NCBI RefSeq assembly: GCF_012922555.1
Contig: NZ_WIPK01000001.1
Location: forward strand, 682,001-746,000
Source: Paraclostridium dentum
GTDB lineage: Bacteria > Bacillota > Clostridia > Peptostreptococcales > Peptostreptococcaceae
Reading direction: 5' to 3'
Length of the DNA: 64,000 nt
In this document: piece by piece, positions 63,283 to 64,000 of the stretch
Position numbering within the stretch: the stretch's first letter is position 1
Layout of the letters: each line of letters begins with the position of its first letter
Position numbers and translations under genes: made by a program
Notes under the pieces: model-generated
Database searches by the model: none
What the model saw: the letters and a program-made list of their open reading frames with translations, nothing else
What the model was told of the DNA's origin: nothing

Positions 63283-63726
63283 ATGAAAGTTAATTTTACG
63301 ATAGATGGGGAAGCGAAAGGAAAAGAAAGACCAAAGTTTTCAACTCAAAATGGTAGAGCATTTACACCGGAGCAAACTAAGCATTATGAAAACTGGGTTA
63401 AGTTATTATATAGAACTACAGTTAAGCATTATTTTGAAGGTAATATAAAAATGTCTATAGTTTGTTATTACGGAATTACTAAAAAAGATATAAATGCTAT
63501 AGCTAAAAATAATATAAAAACTAAAGAGTTTAAAGAAGCTAGAGCTAAGTTAGATGGAGTTATAAGACCAACTAAGAAACCAGATTTAGATAATGTTATA
63601 AAGGCTATAGCTGATAGCTTAAATGGAATAGCTTACAAAGATGATGCACAGATTGTAGAGGTAGTTTCTAAGAAATTCTACAGTGAAAGAGCTCGTGTAG
63701 AAGTTACAATAGAAGATTTAGCTTAA
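63283..63726 (+). CDS. RusA-family Holliday junction resolvase
   Basis: 147 residues. GEAKGKERPKFSTQNGRAFT (N-terminal RusA motif) and TKKPDLDNVIKAIADSLNGIAYKDDAQI (acidic metal residues, KPDxDN) define RusA-type endonucleases that cut four-way junctions during phage recombination and packaging. TAGGAG precedes the ATG. Confidence 0.93.
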   Translation: MKVNFTIDGEAKGKERPKFSTQNGRAFTPEQTKHYENWVKLLYRTTVKHYFEGNIKMSIVCYYGITKKDINAIAKNNIKTKEFKEARAKLDGVIRPTKKPDLDNVIKAIADSLNGIAYKDDAQIVEVVSKKFYSERARVEVTIEDLA

Positions 63727-63744
63727 TATAGAGGGGGAATTATT

Positions 63745-64000
63745 ATGGATAAAAAAGAATTATTTAAAAAAGTAGAAGGTAAATTACACAACTATAAATA
63801 TTTAGAAATGCAAATCAATAATATAGAATTAGATATAAAGAAAGAGAAAATGGAATATAGAGGTTGTGGAGCTATAAGTTATGATGAAAAAAGTGGAGTA
63901 ACTTACAATATATCAAGAAGTGTAGAGAATGAAGTTATATCTAAAGAAAAAAGGGTATCTAAGTTATTGCAAAGTAAATTAGAAAAAGAAATAGAAAAAC
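63745..64000 (+). CDS. ArpU-like phage late regulator (3' end beyond the window)
   Basis: ATG after GAGGGGG. The 85 visible codons (LFKKVEGKLHNYKYLEMQI, YRGCGAISYDEKSG, NEVISKEKRVSKLL) resemble the N-terminal helical part of ArpU/RinA-type phage regulators that act before packaging genes. The frame is open at base 64000. Confidence 0.6.
   Translation, partial: MDKKELFKKVEGKLHNYKYLEMQINNIELDIKKEKMEYRGCGAISYDEKSGVTYNISRSVENEVISKEKRVSKLLQSKLEKEIEK

Overview
The window is low-GC (well under 35% by eye), AT-rich chromosomal DNA with Gram-positive ribosome-binding sites (AGGAGG/GGGGG), frequent TTG/GTG starts, strong rho-independent terminators and several riboswitch or operator-controlled genes. 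Gene content (type II GalT, cre-like site of the C. difficile kind, adenine and lysine riboswitches, YkvI-like permease, Fe-S nitroreductase) fits a Clostridia member, most likely Peptostreptococcaceae (Romboutsia/Paraclostridium/Clostridioides relatives). The genus is an inference, not shown by a marker gene. No rRNA, tRNA, CRISPR array or insertion sequence was seen.

Region 1 (1-11350) is sugar catabolism. It holds the C-terminal part of a GH2 beta-galactosidase, then a Leloir operon galK-galT-galM. A complete ribose operon rbsR-rbsK-rbsD-rbsA-rbsC-rbsB follows, preceded by a promoter, a cre-like site and a near-palindromic LacI-type operator. Together these take up and phosphorylate ribose and convert lactose/galactose to glycolytic intermediates.

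Region 2 (11350-50575) is a mosaic of short, mostly monocistronic chromosomal units. They include a PaaI thioesterase, an Fe-S nitroreductase divergent from a LysR regulator, an anchored zinc peptidase, L-lactate dehydrogenase, a two-domain sulfurtransferase, a short UvrC-like protein, a U32 peptidase, a YkvI-like permease, an orphan AgrC-type kinase, an aminotransferase with an ECF S component, a SWIM/SNF2 helicase, a cold-shock protein, RecQ, adenosine deaminase behind an adenine riboswitch, a NhaC-type transporter behind a lysine riboswitch, an ABC exporter pair, SfsA and an M42 peptidase. Between ldh and a sulfurtransferase lies an unusual cluster: two 27-aa paralogous Tyr/Asp-rich microproteins followed by a degenerate FtsZ-like protein that has lost the GTP-binding loop.

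Region 3 (about 50560-64000, continuing past the end) is the left part of a prophage inserted next to the 3' end of the M42 peptidase gene. It has phased integrase arm-site repeats, a tyrosine integrase, ImmA/IrrE peptidase and CI-like repressor on the minus strand. A switch region with a set of 19-bp operator repeats follows, then a rightward early operon: Cro-like protein, BRO antirepressor, HTH protein, Rad50-like ATPase, RecT, MBL-fold hydrolase, replisome organiser, dUTPase-like protein, RusA, and an ArpU-like regulator cut by the window end. Two tandem secreted paralogs on the opposite strand, each with its own conserved leader and terminator, look like lysogenic-conversion (moron) genes.
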